Shown in pieces: positions 1 through 7,592 of a stretch of DNA of 21,238 nt. The DNA comes from an uncultured Acidaminococcus sp. GTDB taxonomy: Bacteria; Bacillota; Negativicutes; Acidaminococcales; Acidaminococcaceae. The stretch covers positions 1 through 21,238 of the forward strand of contig UPXT01000037.1 in NCBI GenBank assembly GCA_900538365.1. Direction: 5' to 3'. Within the stretch, counting starts at the first letter, position 1, and every line of letters starts with the position of its first letter. The position numbers were made by a program, and so were the translations under genes. The notes under the pieces are model-generated. The model searched no databases. It saw only the letters and a list, made by a program, of their open reading frames with translations, and had not been told where the DNA came from.

Positions 1-1
1 A

Positions 2-32
2 TGGGGTGAGGAAAGAATATTTCCTCACCCCA
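2..32. other. Perfect stem-loop at the left edge, possible terminator
   Basis: Bases 2-14 are the exact reverse complement of 20-32, giving a 13-bp stem with a 5-nt loop. No T-run follows on the plus strand; the next bases are A/T-rich but mixed. Any T-run for a minus-strand terminator would lie left of base 1 and cannot be seen. It most likely ends transcription of a gene outside the window, but the direction is not decidable. Confidence 0.5.
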
Positions 33-108
33 ACATTTATTATAGAACCTTTTTTCTATCTCCGGATGATGAAAAGCCAAAGGCGTTCTTGGAATAGGGA
101 CTTGCCTC

Positions 109-137
109 TTACGCATGGGCCCTATCCGTGATACAAT
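109..137 (+). promoter_or_regulatory. Possible promoter for the amidohydrolase operon
   Basis: A good -10 (TACAAT, 132-137) lies 17 nt after a poor -35 match (TTACGC, 109-114). Transcription would start near 144. That argues against the ATG at 144 and for the downstream ATG at 180, which has a strong ribosome site. The call rests on the -10 and spacing only. Confidence 0.35.
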
Positions 138-179
138 ACGAGTATGCGCTTCTTTTTTTATAAAGGAAGGTGGATTGAA

Positions 180-1400
180 ATGAACCCAGCTGCGCTGTCT
201 GAAGAGAAAATCGTAGAAATAGGGCGGGAATGCCGTCGTTATTTTCATGCTCACCCAGAGATAAGCACCCAGGAAGCGGAAACCAGTGCCAAGATTTTTT
301 CGCTTCTTGAAGAGTGGGGGCTCTCCCCTGTAAGGGGAACGGGCCACTATGGAGTGGCGGCGACCCTCAAAGGAAAGTCAGAGGGCCCGCTGATTGCCCT
401 TCGCGCCGATATGGATGCCCTGTCTGTAAGGGAAGAAACAGGGCTGCCCTTTGCTTCCCAAAATGAAGGCGTCATGCATGCCTGCGGTCACGATGTCCAT
501 ATGGCAATCCTGCTTGAAACCGTCCTGCGGCTTCTGCAGCGCCGCGATGACTTGTTTGGATCGGTTCGTATCCTCTTTCAGCCCTCGGAGGAACTGTCAC
601 CTACAGGCGGCGCCCGGCTCATGATGAAGGATGGATTCCTTGACGGGGTCTCCGGTGTATTTGGCCTTCATGTCTGGCCTAGCTATCCCGTAGGTAGGAT
701 TGGCATCAAAGGTGGTCCCCTCATGGCTGCTTCTGACCGGTTCCGTGTCACCATCAAGGGGCGTACGGCCCACGCGGGGCATCCCCATGAGGGGGTTGAT
801 GCCATTTTGGCTGCCGCTGATTTTCTGCAGGAAGTCAGCCATATTGTTTCACGGCGTGTGAGCCCCCTTGATACAGCAACCATCAATGTGGGAACCATTT
901 CCGGCGGGAGCCGTTACAATGTAGTGCCCGGTTCCTGTATCTTAGAGGGAACCATCCGGACCCTTAACGAAACAACGAGGGACCATATCCCCCAGTGGCT
1001 TGAGGGCATCCTGAAGGGACTTGAACAAAGCGCAGGCATCACTTATGAATTTAACTATTTTCGAGGTTATCCGGTCCTGATGAACTGGCCCAAGCCGGCT
1101 GAACTTGTCAGGCAGACGGCTCAGGAAACACTGGGCGAAGAGGCTGTCATGGCTCATGTGGAACCGGATCTTACGGCCGAAGACTTTGGCTTTTATCTTC
1201 AAAAAGTGCCAGGGGCCTTTTTGTGGCTAGGCTGCAGTACCCCTGGTACACCGGCTGCCGGGCTTCATAATGCTCGTTGCTGCCCTGATGAAAAGGCTCT
1301 TGAAGTGGGATCTCGGCTGATGGCTGGCGTAGTCATCAAGGCCCTCGCCGCCCTTTCAGCAGATCATGACTTTTTCCAAAAAGATGGAAGCCTTTCTTAG
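180..1400 (+). CDS. M20-family amidohydrolase (N-acyl amino acid / hippurate hydrolase type)
   Basis: This is a cytoplasmic metal-dependent hydrolase that cleaves the amide bond of an N-acyl amino acid or related compound. The metal site of the M20D subfamily is visible: HACGHD (C102, H104 from this start), the EE pair at 137-138 after FQPS, GLHVWP with H164, and a C-terminal GLHN. The length, 406 residues, is normal. I chose ATG 180 because AAGGAAGGTGG lies 6 nt upstream. An in-frame ATG at 144 adds 12 residues but has no ribosome site and falls at the predicted transcription start. A closely spaced series of plus-strand genes follows, so it may head an operon with the reductase 36 nt downstream. 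The family is certain. The substrate (aminoacyl conjugate, hippurate, aminobenzoyl-glutamate) cannot be read from sequence. Confidence 0.9.
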   Translation: MNPAALSEEKIVEIGRECRRYFHAHPEISTQEAETSAKIFSLLEEWGLSPVRGTGHYGVAATLKGKSEGPLIALRADMDALSVREETGLPFASQNEGVMHACGHDVHMAILLETVLRLLQRRDDLFGSVRILFQPSEELSPTGGARLMMKDGFLDGVSGVFGLHVWPSYPVGRIGIKGGPLMAASDRFRVTIKGRTAHAGHPHEGVDAILAAADFLQEVSHIVSRRVSPLDTATINVGTISGGSRYNVVPGSCILEGTIRTLNETTRDHIPQWLEGILKGLEQSAGITYEFNYFRGYPVLMNWPKPAELVRQTAQETLGEEAVMAHVEPDLTAEDFGFYLQKVPGAFLWLGCSTPGTPAAGLHNARCCPDEKALEVGSRLMAGVVIKALAALSADHDFFQKDGSLS

Positions 1401-1436
1401 AGGCGCCGGAGTACCAAAATGCAAAGAGGTGATTTT

Positions 1437-2369
1437 GTGAAAATATCCATTATTGGGATCGGCGGGGTCGGAGGTTACCTTGCCGGATACCTAAAAAAAT
1501 ATGAATCAGGGAATCTGACCTTGATTGCTCGGAAAGATCACAAAAAGGCCCTTATTGAGCAGGGACTTTATGTGGAAAGTGATGCCTTGGGAACGCTTCA
1601 TCTGCAGCTGCCTGTCGTCGAAGATGCTTCCCAGCTTCCAGCACAGGACGTCATCTTTATTTGCGTCAAGGCTGACCAATTGACGGAAGCACTGGAAAAC
1701 ATCAAACCCATTGTGACAGATGGAACCATCCTCGTTCCCATCATGAATGGAGCTGAGCACAAAACGTGGCTGCGCCGCATCCTTCCTGTGGGGCGTATCG
1801 TGGATACGGCCCTGTACATCAACAGTGAAATGGATGAACACTATGGAATCCATGAACGAGGCAAAGTGGTGCGTCTTTATATAGGCGGCGATGATGAAGA
1901 AGCGGTGACCGCTGTCCATAACCTGTTCATCCATCCGGGGTTTCGCTGTTATGAAACCTTGGATATCCGCCTTGAGACGTGGGAAAAGTATATTTTTAAC
2001 TGTGCACTGAACCTTATTACGGCTTATTATGGAAAACCTTTGGGCAGCGTCCTTGCTGAACCAGAAAGTAAGAACCTGATCCAGGGCCTGCTTGCAGAAA
2101 GTGCGGCTGTTGCTGGCGCGATGGGTGTTATCCTGCCTAATGATCTCAAACGGGCCCATTTTGAACGTATCACCCAAAAAGAAGACCGAATGGAGACGAC
2201 CTCTCTTTCCCGGGATATCGTCTTGGGGCGAGCCGGTGAACTGGAACTGTTTTCCGGATTTCTTATTGATATGGCTAAAAAATATGCAGTTCCTGTCCCG
2301 GTGACCAAAAAAATAGATGAAGCCATTCGTCAAAGACTTGAGACCGTCCAAAAGGAGAAAACAAGATGA
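1437..2369 (+). CDS. Ketopantoate reductase family protein (ApbA/PanE-like)
   Basis: This NADPH-dependent 2-dehydropantoate 2-reductase family protein would reduce ketopantoate to pantoate for CoA synthesis, or a related 2-oxo acid. It has an N-terminal Rossmann motif GIGGVGG. A central WEKYIFNCALNLITA carries the catalytic Lys (184 from this start) and conserved Asn residues. The C-terminal segment SLSRDIVLGRAGELELFSG matches the family Ser/Asp/Glu substrate site. Length is 310 residues, as usual for the family. I prefer the GTG at 1437 because AGAGGTGA lies 4 nt upstream and translation then starts directly on the Rossmann strand (VKISIIG). An in-frame ATG at 1419 is the alternative. The stop overlaps the next start by 4 nt (ATGA). 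Paralogues with other substrates are common, so I give no panE symbol; no other pantothenate gene is present here. Confidence 0.85.
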   Translation: MKISIIGIGGVGGYLAGYLKKYESGNLTLIARKDHKKALIEQGLYVESDALGTLHLQLPVVEDASQLPAQDVIFICVKADQLTEALENIKPIVTDGTILVPIMNGAEHKTWLRRILPVGRIVDTALYINSEMDEHYGIHERGKVVRLYIGGDDEEAVTAVHNLFIHPGFRCYETLDIRLETWEKYIFNCALNLITAYYGKPLGSVLAEPESKNLIQGLLAESAAVAGAMGVILPNDLKRAHFERITQKEDRMETTSLSRDIVLGRAGELELFSGFLIDMAKKYAVPVPVTKKIDEAIRQRLETVQKEKTR

Positions 2370-2959
2370 AAAACGTATTCGTCGGAGACAGCCTCGTCAG
2401 CTGCACCAATGTTGCCCTTGCCGCCACGTGGCCGGAAATTGCCGCCAAAAAGCTTGGCTTTACGGCTGTCAATCATGCTGCCGGCGGTCGCCTGACCATC
2501 CTTATGCGGGGGATGTTTTGCAGCGATGCCTTGGCAGAAGCCCCGGACGGCGTCTTTATTCAATGCGGCATCAATGATGTTCTGCTTGATGAACCCCTGG
2601 AAAAGATGAAAGAAAATATCTGCGTGACCCTTGATACGGCAAAAGAAGGCGGCATCCCCCTCATTATGCTGGGAAGCCCTATCTTGGCGCGGCCGGAAAG
2701 CACGGAAAAGGGATGGCAGCTTCCCAGTGAATTTGCTAAACATGATGCAGCCCTAAAGGCCTACCGGCAGTTCCTCAAACAAGAGGCTGCACGCCGTGAC
2801 CTTCCTTTCTTTGATATGGAGGCCGTATTTGAAGCAATCCAAGAAAAAGCCAGTGAAAATCTCCTTGTTGATGGTATCCATCCAAATGAAAAAGGATATG
2901 CCGCGCTTGCCGATGCGTTTGTGGACTTTTTCCGTCCTCTTATGGGAGATCGTGTATGA
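2366..2959 (+). CDS. SGNH/GDSL-family hydrolase
   Basis: This small 197-residue esterase-like hydrolase has all the visible SGNH blocks: GDS at 7-9 with nucleophile Ser9, a Gly-rich stretch around 40-41 (AAGGRL), GIND at 68-71 (Gly and Asn of the oxyanion hole), and DGIHP with D169 and H172 of the catalytic triad. There is no signal peptide or membrane segment, so it should act in the cytoplasm on a small ester, acyl or acetyl substrate. It starts inside the stop of the reductase (ATGA, 4-nt overlap) and ends in the same kind of overlap with the thioesterase, so translation is probably coupled. The family assignment is strong. The substrate is unknown. Confidence 0.85.
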   Translation: MKNVFVGDSLVSCTNVALAATWPEIAAKKLGFTAVNHAAGGRLTILMRGMFCSDALAEAPDGVFIQCGINDVLLDEPLEKMKENICVTLDTAKEGGIPLIMLGSPILARPESTEKGWQLPSEFAKHDAALKAYRQFLKQEAARRDLPFFDMEAVFEAIQEKASENLLVDGIHPNEKGYAALADAFVDFFRPLMGDRV

Positions 2960-3348
2960 GCCGTGATGTATCCGTCATGACAAGGTCTGTCATGCTCAAG
3001 ATGGCCAATTCAGCGGGTCATCTTTTTGGCGGTACCCTGATGGCCTGGATGGATGAACTTTCGGGCATAACAGCACATCGTTATGTCTGGACAAGGGTGA
3101 CAACGGCTGCTGTAAAGGGCATGAATTTCTATGTGCCTATTCACTATGGCCGTGTCCTTGAACTTGAAGGCCGTGTTGTTCATGTGGGCCGCTCTTCTTT
3201 GGATGTGGAAATCAAGGCCTATCTGGAACCCGTGGAAGAAGGAGGTGAGCGGGTTCTTGCCGCTGACGCCGTTTTTGTCTATGTGTCCATCAGTGAAACG
3301 GGCCGCCCCCTTCCCATTCGGCGGCATCTGGAAGGAGAAGAACCATGA
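2956..3348 (+). CDS. Hotdog-fold acyl-CoA thioesterase
   Basis: This is a 130-residue single hotdog domain. The helix segment N18-S-A-G-H-L-F-G-G followed by MAWMDEL matches the acyl-CoA hydrolase (YciA/BFIT-like) active-site helix, with Asn/Asp as the likely catalytic residues. It would hydrolyse an acyl-CoA to free acid and CoA. It overlaps its neighbours by 4 nt on both sides (ATGA), so it is embedded in a translationally coupled run with the SGNH hydrolase and the flavodoxin/ferredoxin. Chain-length preference cannot be inferred. Confidence 0.88.
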   Translation: MSRDVSVMTRSVMLKMANSAGHLFGGTLMAWMDELSGITAHRYVWTRVTTAAVKGMNFYVPIHYGRVLELEGRVVHVGRSSLDVEIKAYLEPVEEGGERVLAADAVFVYVSISETGRPLPIRRHLEGEEP

Positions 3349-4088
3349 TTCATTACTTTACAGGGACTGGCAATTCCTATTTTATTGCCTCCCAACTGGC
3401 AACATCCCTGAACCTTTCCCTTCACGCCCTGAAAGAGGGCCCTGTAGAGGATCGGGATCCTGTTGTGGGAATCGTCTTTCCCGTCTATTTTGGGGATGCA
3501 CCGGACTTTGTGACAGACGCGTTGGAAGGTCTCACGTTTCCCGGGACCCCTTATCTTTTTGCTGTAGCCACAAGTGGAACGAGTTTCGGTGCGGCTTTTC
3601 AGAGTATTGACAATGCCCTGCAAAAAAAGGGGCAACACCTTGCCTTCGCTGCCCATCTTGCCATGGTGGCAAATAGTACGCCTGCCGTGCGCCAGCATAT
3701 TGCCTATGCTTATGAAAAACTCGTGACGGCGGAGAAAGCCCTGCCCCAACTTGTCCAAAAGATCAAGGACAGGACCTCTGACCGGTCCCTCATCAAGGGC
3801 TCCCTCATGGCTTCCTTTTTCCGGACTTCCTTGGGGAAGTCCCTGGGCAGACGCTGGTTCCGTCTTGGTGTGGATGCGGCGCGCTGCGTCAAGTGTGGTC
3901 TTTGCGTGCGCCTTTGTCCGGTAGGGAACCTATCCTTGGGCATGGATGCGGTTCATATGGGGAAAACCTGTACGTACTGCCTTGCCTGCCTTCACGCCTG
4001 CCCCAAACAGGCCATTACTATTCGGGAGCGGCACATCCTGAAGGAAGATCAGTACCATCATCCCAATGTCCCATTTACAGGACGGTAA
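3345..4088 (+). CDS. EFR1-type flavodoxin plus 2x[4Fe-4S] ferredoxin protein
   Basis: This 247-residue electron-transfer protein has an N-terminal flavodoxin-like domain, with the phosphate-binding loop TGTGNS at 6-11. A C-terminal dicluster ferredoxin follows: C181, C184, C187, C191 (CVKCGLCVRLCP) and C209, C212, C215, C219 (CTYCLACLHACP). The layout matches the EFR1-family ferrodoxins of anaerobic bacteria. It likely moves electrons between FMN and two low-potential clusters in the cytoplasm. It is the last gene of the coupled run and ends immediately before a terminator. Its physiological partner is unknown, and no obvious oxidoreductase other than the ketopantoate reductase-like protein is nearby. 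Confidence 0.87.
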   Translation: MIHYFTGTGNSYFIASQLATSLNLSLHALKEGPVEDRDPVVGIVFPVYFGDAPDFVTDALEGLTFPGTPYLFAVATSGTSFGAAFQSIDNALQKKGQHLAFAAHLAMVANSTPAVRQHIAYAYEKLVTAEKALPQLVQKIKDRTSDRSLIKGSLMASFFRTSLGKSLGRRWFRLGVDAARCVKCGLCVRLCPVGNLSLGMDAVHMGKTCTYCLACLHACPKQAITIRERHILKEDQYHHPNVPFTGR

Positions 4089-4131
4089 AAAAAGAGGATC
4101 CCTTTCCCAAAATGGAGAGAGATCCTTTTTT
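4087..4131. terminator. Bidirectional terminator between convergent genes
   Basis: An A-run and GAGGATC arm (from about 4087) pairs with GATCC followed by a T-run (4121-4131). The inner stem is imperfect, with a small bulge. A-runs on one side and T-runs on the other allow termination from both directions. It lies between the plus-strand EFR1 gene, whose stop is at 4088, and the minus-strand transporter, whose stop is at 4139. Confidence 0.75.
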
Positions 4132-4138
4132 GATGTCG

Positions 4139-5614
4139 TTACTCTGTTTTGCGGCCCGTACTTCCATAGATGATGAAACCGAGGAAGCAGGCTGCCATGA
4201 AGAGCCATTTTACAAAGACGGCGAGCCCTTGGGGCATGAACATATCGTAATACCCCTTGAGGTAGATGACCAGGATAAAGAACGGCAGGCCGTACATGAG
4301 GTAATTCTTGATGCCGGAAGGGACATTCATGCCCGTTCCTTCATTGGCTTCTGCCAGGAATCGTTCCCAGCCCCAGCCATTTTTCTTTGTGCAGAAGAGG
4401 ACAAAAACAAGGCTTCCTAGTGGAAGCAGGTTATTTGATACGATGAAGTCTTCTAAGTCAAGGACGCCGGATCCCGGTCCCAGAGGCTGGAAGTCCGACC
4501 AGAGGTTGAAACCCAGAACGCAGGGAAGCGATAGGGAAATAATGAGGACAATGTTGATGAGGACGCTCTTGCGACGGGTCCATCCCTTGAGGTTCATGCC
4601 AAAGGCAATGATGTTTTCGAAGACGGCAATGACGGTTGACAGTGCAGCAAAGGAGAGGAAGATGAAAAAGAGCATGCCCCAAATCTGTCCGCCGGGCATC
4701 TTTACAAAGAGGTTTGGAATGGTGAGAAAGATCAGGCTTGGTCCTGCATCAGGCTTGATGCCATAGGCAAAGCAGGCCGGGATGATGATGAATCCTGCCA
4801 TGAGGGCAACAAAGGTATCAAGTGCCGTAATGGTGACCGCTTCTCCGAGGAGACTGCGGCCATGGGGAAGATAGGCCCCAAAGATCAGCATGGCTCCGAT
4901 TCCGATGGAGAGGGTGAAAAATGCCTGGCTCATTGCGGCGAAGATGACATTGCCCCAGCCAATTTTTGCAAGGGCATCAATGTTCGGTACCAGATAAAAA
5001 CGGATCCCCGCTTCGGCTCCCTCAAGGAAGAGGGAATGGACGGCAAGGATGACCATGAGGCCTAGGAGAAGGACCATCATAAATTTGGTAATGCGCTCCA
5101 CTCCATTTTGGATTCCGAAGAAGCAGACCACAAAACCAAATAGGCAGGCAAGAATCATCCAAAACCCCATGGTCCTGGGGCTTTGGAGCATGGCTCCAAA
5201 GGTTGCGACGACGGTCTTCGGCGCGGCGCCTACAAAAGTTCCGATGAAATGGAGATAACAGTAATAGAGCATCCAACCCGTGACGGTCGTGTAGTACATC
5301 ATGAGCATATAGCATCCTATAATGCTGATCCATTTGAAATGATGCCAGCGGGTTCCCTTTGGTTCCAGGATATCAAAGCTGCGGGCCGCACTGCGCCGGC
5401 TGCCGCGGCCAATACCGAATTCACAGATCATCACCGGAATGCCCATGATCAGCAGGAAAAAAAGATAGATGAGGATAAATGCGGCACCGCCAAACTGGCC
5501 GCAGAGATAGGGAAATTTCCAGACATTCCCGATGCCAATGGCGCATCCAGCGGATACAAGGATGAAACCAATGCGGGTGGCAAAAGAGTCCATAGGATTA
5601 TTGCTGTCGTTCAT
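4139..5614 (-). CDS. Sodium-dependent transporter, NSS/SNF family
   Basis: This polytopic membrane protein of about 491 residues imports an amino acid or related amine with Na+ in the inner membrane. The N-terminal signature of the neurotransmitter:sodium symporter family is clear: ATRIGFILVSAGCAIGIGNV, then WKFPYLCGQFGGAAF and an EFGIGR segment. Hydrophobic helices continue along the whole length in the usual LeuT-like pattern. I chose ATG 5614 because AGGTG lies 6 nt upstream. A GTG at 5623 in the same frame would place that ribosome site at the start codon itself. It lies 33 nt downstream of the small proline-rich membrane protein on the same strand, so they are probably co-transcribed. 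The substrate cannot be told from sequence. Confidence 0.93.
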   Translation of the reverse strand: MNDSNNPMDSFATRIGFILVSAGCAIGIGNVWKFPYLCGQFGGAAFILIYLFFLLIMGIPVMICEFGIGRGSRRSAARSFDILEPKGTRWHHFKWISIIGCYMLMMYYTTVTGWMLYYCYLHFIGTFVGAAPKTVVATFGAMLQSPRTMGFWMILACLFGFVVCFFGIQNGVERITKFMMVLLLGLMVILAVHSLFLEGAEAGIRFYLVPNIDALAKIGWGNVIFAAMSQAFFTLSIGIGAMLIFGAYLPHGRSLLGEAVTITALDTFVALMAGFIIIPACFAYGIKPDAGPSLIFLTIPNLFVKMPGGQIWGMLFFIFLSFAALSTVIAVFENIIAFGMNLKGWTRRKSVLINIVLIISLSLPCVLGFNLWSDFQPLGPGSGVLDLEDFIVSNNLLPLGSLVFVLFCTKKNGWGWERFLAEANEGTGMNVPSGIKNYLMYGLPFFILVIYLKGYYDMFMPQGLAVFVKWLFMAACFLGFIIYGSTGRKTE

Positions 5615-5647
5615 GCTAGACACCTGCTTTCTTTATAAAGAGTGGAA

Positions 5648-6028
5648 TCAGCGTGGTTTTATCGGTTTGATCGGCGTAGGCGGAGCTGCGTGAAGGGGCT
5701 GCTGCACGGGAGACTGAGGCGGGGTAGACGGCGTGGATCCCTTGGGAAGGGATTTTTGCCCCGACTGAGGAAGGCCCGGACTCATGGGCTGACGCACGCC
5801 GGTCTCTTTTTTCGCTTTTTTCAGGGCGCGGGCCTTATCCGCCTGCTGGCGTTTGACCATTTCTTCCTGGCGGGCTTTTTCCCGTTCTTTTGCTTTTAGG
5901 GCTGTATTTTGGAAAAAGAGGCCCCCTGCAAGGAGTGCCATTAAGAAAAGAGCAATGACGGTTGTGATCCTGCCGTGGGAACGTGGGCTGTCCGTTTTTT
6001 GGGATGCCCTATGGAAAGGAAAGACCAT
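5648..6028 (-). CDS. Small single-pass membrane protein with charged and proline-rich tail, unknown function
   Basis: I do not recognise a family for this 126-residue protein. It has a short basic N-terminus, one hydrophobic segment at about 23-44 (TTVIALFLMALLAGGLFFQN), then a highly charged helix-prone stretch at about 47-75 (AKEREKARQEEMVKRQQADK and on), and finally a Pro/Ser/Gln-rich tail ending in a PxPIKPIKP pattern. The likely topology is N-in with a long extracytoplasmic tail. The layout is superficially like TonB or other envelope-spanning proteins, but there is no C-terminal TonB domain. AAAGGAGG lies 7 nt upstream of the ATG, which supports real translation. It lies directly upstream of the NSS transporter on the same strand. 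The plus strand here also has open frames, but without ribosome sites or family matches. Confidence 0.65.
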   Translation of the reverse strand: MVFPFHRASQKTDSPRSHGRITTVIALFLMALLAGGLFFQNTALKAKEREKARQEEMVKRQQADKARALKKAKKETGVRQPMSPGLPQSGQKSLPKGSTPSTPPQSPVQQPLHAAPPTPIKPIKPR

Positions 6029-6256
6029 GGGGAAACCTCCTTTTTTGTTTGGAATAACATGATTCCATTATTTTACTATTCATTGAAGAAAAGTGAAATA
6101 GGAAATGTGAAAAAAGTGTGGGAAAAAGGGACGTTTTGATAACATTGCTTCTTTTGAAACAGCTCAGATCAGGGAAAATTCTTTGCTGTGGGACGTGACC
6201 GCCTTTTCAAGGACGCGATTTCTTGAAATCTATCATTTTTAGAGGTCTTTATTTTA

Positions 6257-6265
6257 TGCTATAAT
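6257..6265 (+). promoter_or_regulatory. Extended -10 promoter for the HAD gene
   Basis: TGCTATAAT gives a perfect -10 hexamer (6260-6265) with the extended TGn element. No convincing -35 lies 16-18 nt upstream, which is common for extended -10 promoters. Transcription would start near 6272 and leave a leader of about 40 nt. The rest of the 283-nt divergent gap (6029-6311) holds only weak promoter-like hexamers for the minus-strand genes (ATTTTA at 6070-6075, i.e. TAAAAT on the minus strand). Confidence 0.6.
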
Positions 6266-6311
6266 AGTAAAGATTCGCTTTTATTGAAGCGGGAAGGAGC
6301 CTTTTCGTCCG

Positions 6312-7097
6312 ATGCATAAAAAATACTTCTTCTTCGATATTGATCAGACCTTGGGCGTAGGTATTACTAAAGTGGTTCCGCCTGATACACAGTACTGTCT
6401 TGACGAACTTCAGCGATGCGGTCATTTTGTGGCCCTTGCTACGGGACGGCTCCAGTATGACGCGGCACAGTTTGCTTCTGCTCATGGCATTGGCAGTCTC
6501 GTTGCCGATGGCGGGAACAGCCTTACCGTGGACGGGAGAATCCTCCAGATGGAGGGCCTTCCCCTTGAGCCGGTAAAGGCACTTCTTCGCGATTTGGAGC
6601 AGCGCCGTCAACCCTGGGCGGTGGTGATCGACAATACTTATGATCGCTATACGCCTTATGCGGATTACCCGCGGAACGATCCACACAACTATATGAATAC
6701 TCTTGTTGGACCAGTAGACATCGAGGCCCTGCAGAAAGTCTACAAAGTAACTTATGCGCGGGAAAAGGCCGGGAAGACTCCTGCACCGACCCATGGCTTG
6801 CCTCATTTACCTTTTATCGATGATACCTATCTTGTGGAACCCGTTGATAAGGGGGCTGGGATTGAGAAAATGATGGCCCTTTTGCATGCTGATCCGCATG
6901 ATGCCGTGGTCTTTGGTGATGGTCTCAATGATCTTGCTATGTTCCGTAAGCCCTTTTTTTCCATAGCTATGGGAAATGCCCGCCCGGTTCTCAAAAAGCG
7001 AGCCGATTATATCACTAAAGACGTTGACAAAGGGGGCATCCTCCATGCCTGCCGCCACTTTGGCTGGCTGCCGGAGGATCCTGCCGCACCGTATTAG
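6312..7097 (+). CDS. HAD-superfamily hydrolase, Cof-type sugar phosphatase-like
   Basis: This 261-residue cytoplasmic phosphatase carries all HAD motifs: DIDQT with nucleophile D9 and acid/base D11, ATGR at 43-46, Lys180 in VDKGAGI, and GDGLND at 202-207 (metal ligands). The large insertion between motifs II and III fits a type IIB (Cof-like) cap. Family members remove phosphate from sugar phosphates, FMN, PLP or similar small molecules; the substrate here is unknown. A GGAAGGAG ribosome site lies 12 nt before the ATG, slightly farther than usual, but no better start is visible. It is the first gene of a plus-strand run with the DUF441 gene 13 nt downstream. Confidence 0.88.
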   Translation: MHKKYFFFDIDQTLGVGITKVVPPDTQYCLDELQRCGHFVALATGRLQYDAAQFASAHGIGSLVADGGNSLTVDGRILQMEGLPLEPVKALLRDLEQRRQPWAVVIDNTYDRYTPYADYPRNDPHNYMNTLVGPVDIEALQKVYKVTYAREKAGKTPAPTHGLPHLPFIDDTYLVEPVDKGAGIEKMMALLHADPHDAVVFGDGLNDLAMFRKPFFSIAMGNARPVLKKRADYITKDVDKGGILHACRHFGWLPEDPAAPY

Positions 7098-7110
7098 GAA
7101 AGGAGTCGTT

Positions 7111-7575
7111 ATGCTCGGAATTGGTCTTATCCTTGCGCTTTTGGCTGTCAGCTTCGTTGGTCATAATATGAGCATGGTCTATTCCTGCCTGATTCTATTG
7201 GTCCTGCGTTTCCTGTTGCCCCACAGCGCTCTTGAGTATGTCGCCGGTCACGGGATCAACTGGGGCGTGATTATCCTTACGGTTGCCATCTTGGTTCCTA
7301 TCATTGACGGCAGGATCGGTCCGACGGAAATAAAAGCCAGTCTTTCAGGCGGCGTTGCCATCTTGGCGCTTTTAATTGGCCTTCTTGTCGCGCTGCTGGG
7401 GCGGTGGGGAATCGCTATGATGACGACCGATCCCCAGATTACCCTGACCCTTATGATTGGAACCGTCCTTGGCGTTATTTTCTTCAAGGGAGTTGCCGTA
7501 GGACCTCTGATTGCCGGGGGCATAACCTACGTGATCCTGACCGTATTGAAGATGCTGGGATTCATGGGTTCCTAA
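7111..7575 (+). CDS. DUF441 family membrane protein (YeaL/YtwI type)
   Basis: This 154-residue hydrophobic protein has about four or five membrane helices. It matches the DUF441 family in overall pattern: LLVLRFLLP early on, GINWGVIILTVAILVPI, a PTEIK loop, and a C-terminal GTVLGVIFFKGVAVGPLIAG segment. The family is widespread, and its function is not established. The start at 7111 is fixed by AGGAAAGGAG 5 nt upstream. The frame is open farther upstream into the HAD gene, but that extension is not hydrophobic and has no ribosome site. Spacing to the L,D-transpeptidase is 17 nt, so the two are probably co-transcribed. Confidence 0.85.
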   Translation: MLGIGLILALLAVSFVGHNMSMVYSCLILLVLRFLLPHSALEYVAGHGINWGVIILTVAILVPIIDGRIGPTEIKASLSGGVAILALLIGLLVALLGRWGIAMMTTDPQITLTLMIGTVLGVIFFKGVAVGPLIAGGITYVILTVLKMLGFMGS

Positions 7576-7592
7576 GAAAGGAAGTCTTGAAT

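Noticed and set aside
1506..2351. Long minus-strand open frame (281 codons) opposite the ketopantoate reductase gene
   Set aside because: It lies opposite a well-supported gene with family motifs, lacks domain features and has no ribosome site; it reflects codon bias of the coding strand.
5183..5638. Plus-strand open frames opposite the NSS transporter and the small membrane protein (also 4308-4766 and 5642-5899)
   Set aside because: The products are low-complexity and rich in Arg/Lys or Gly/Arg, without ribosome sites, opposite a clear transporter gene and a gene with a near-perfect ribosome site.
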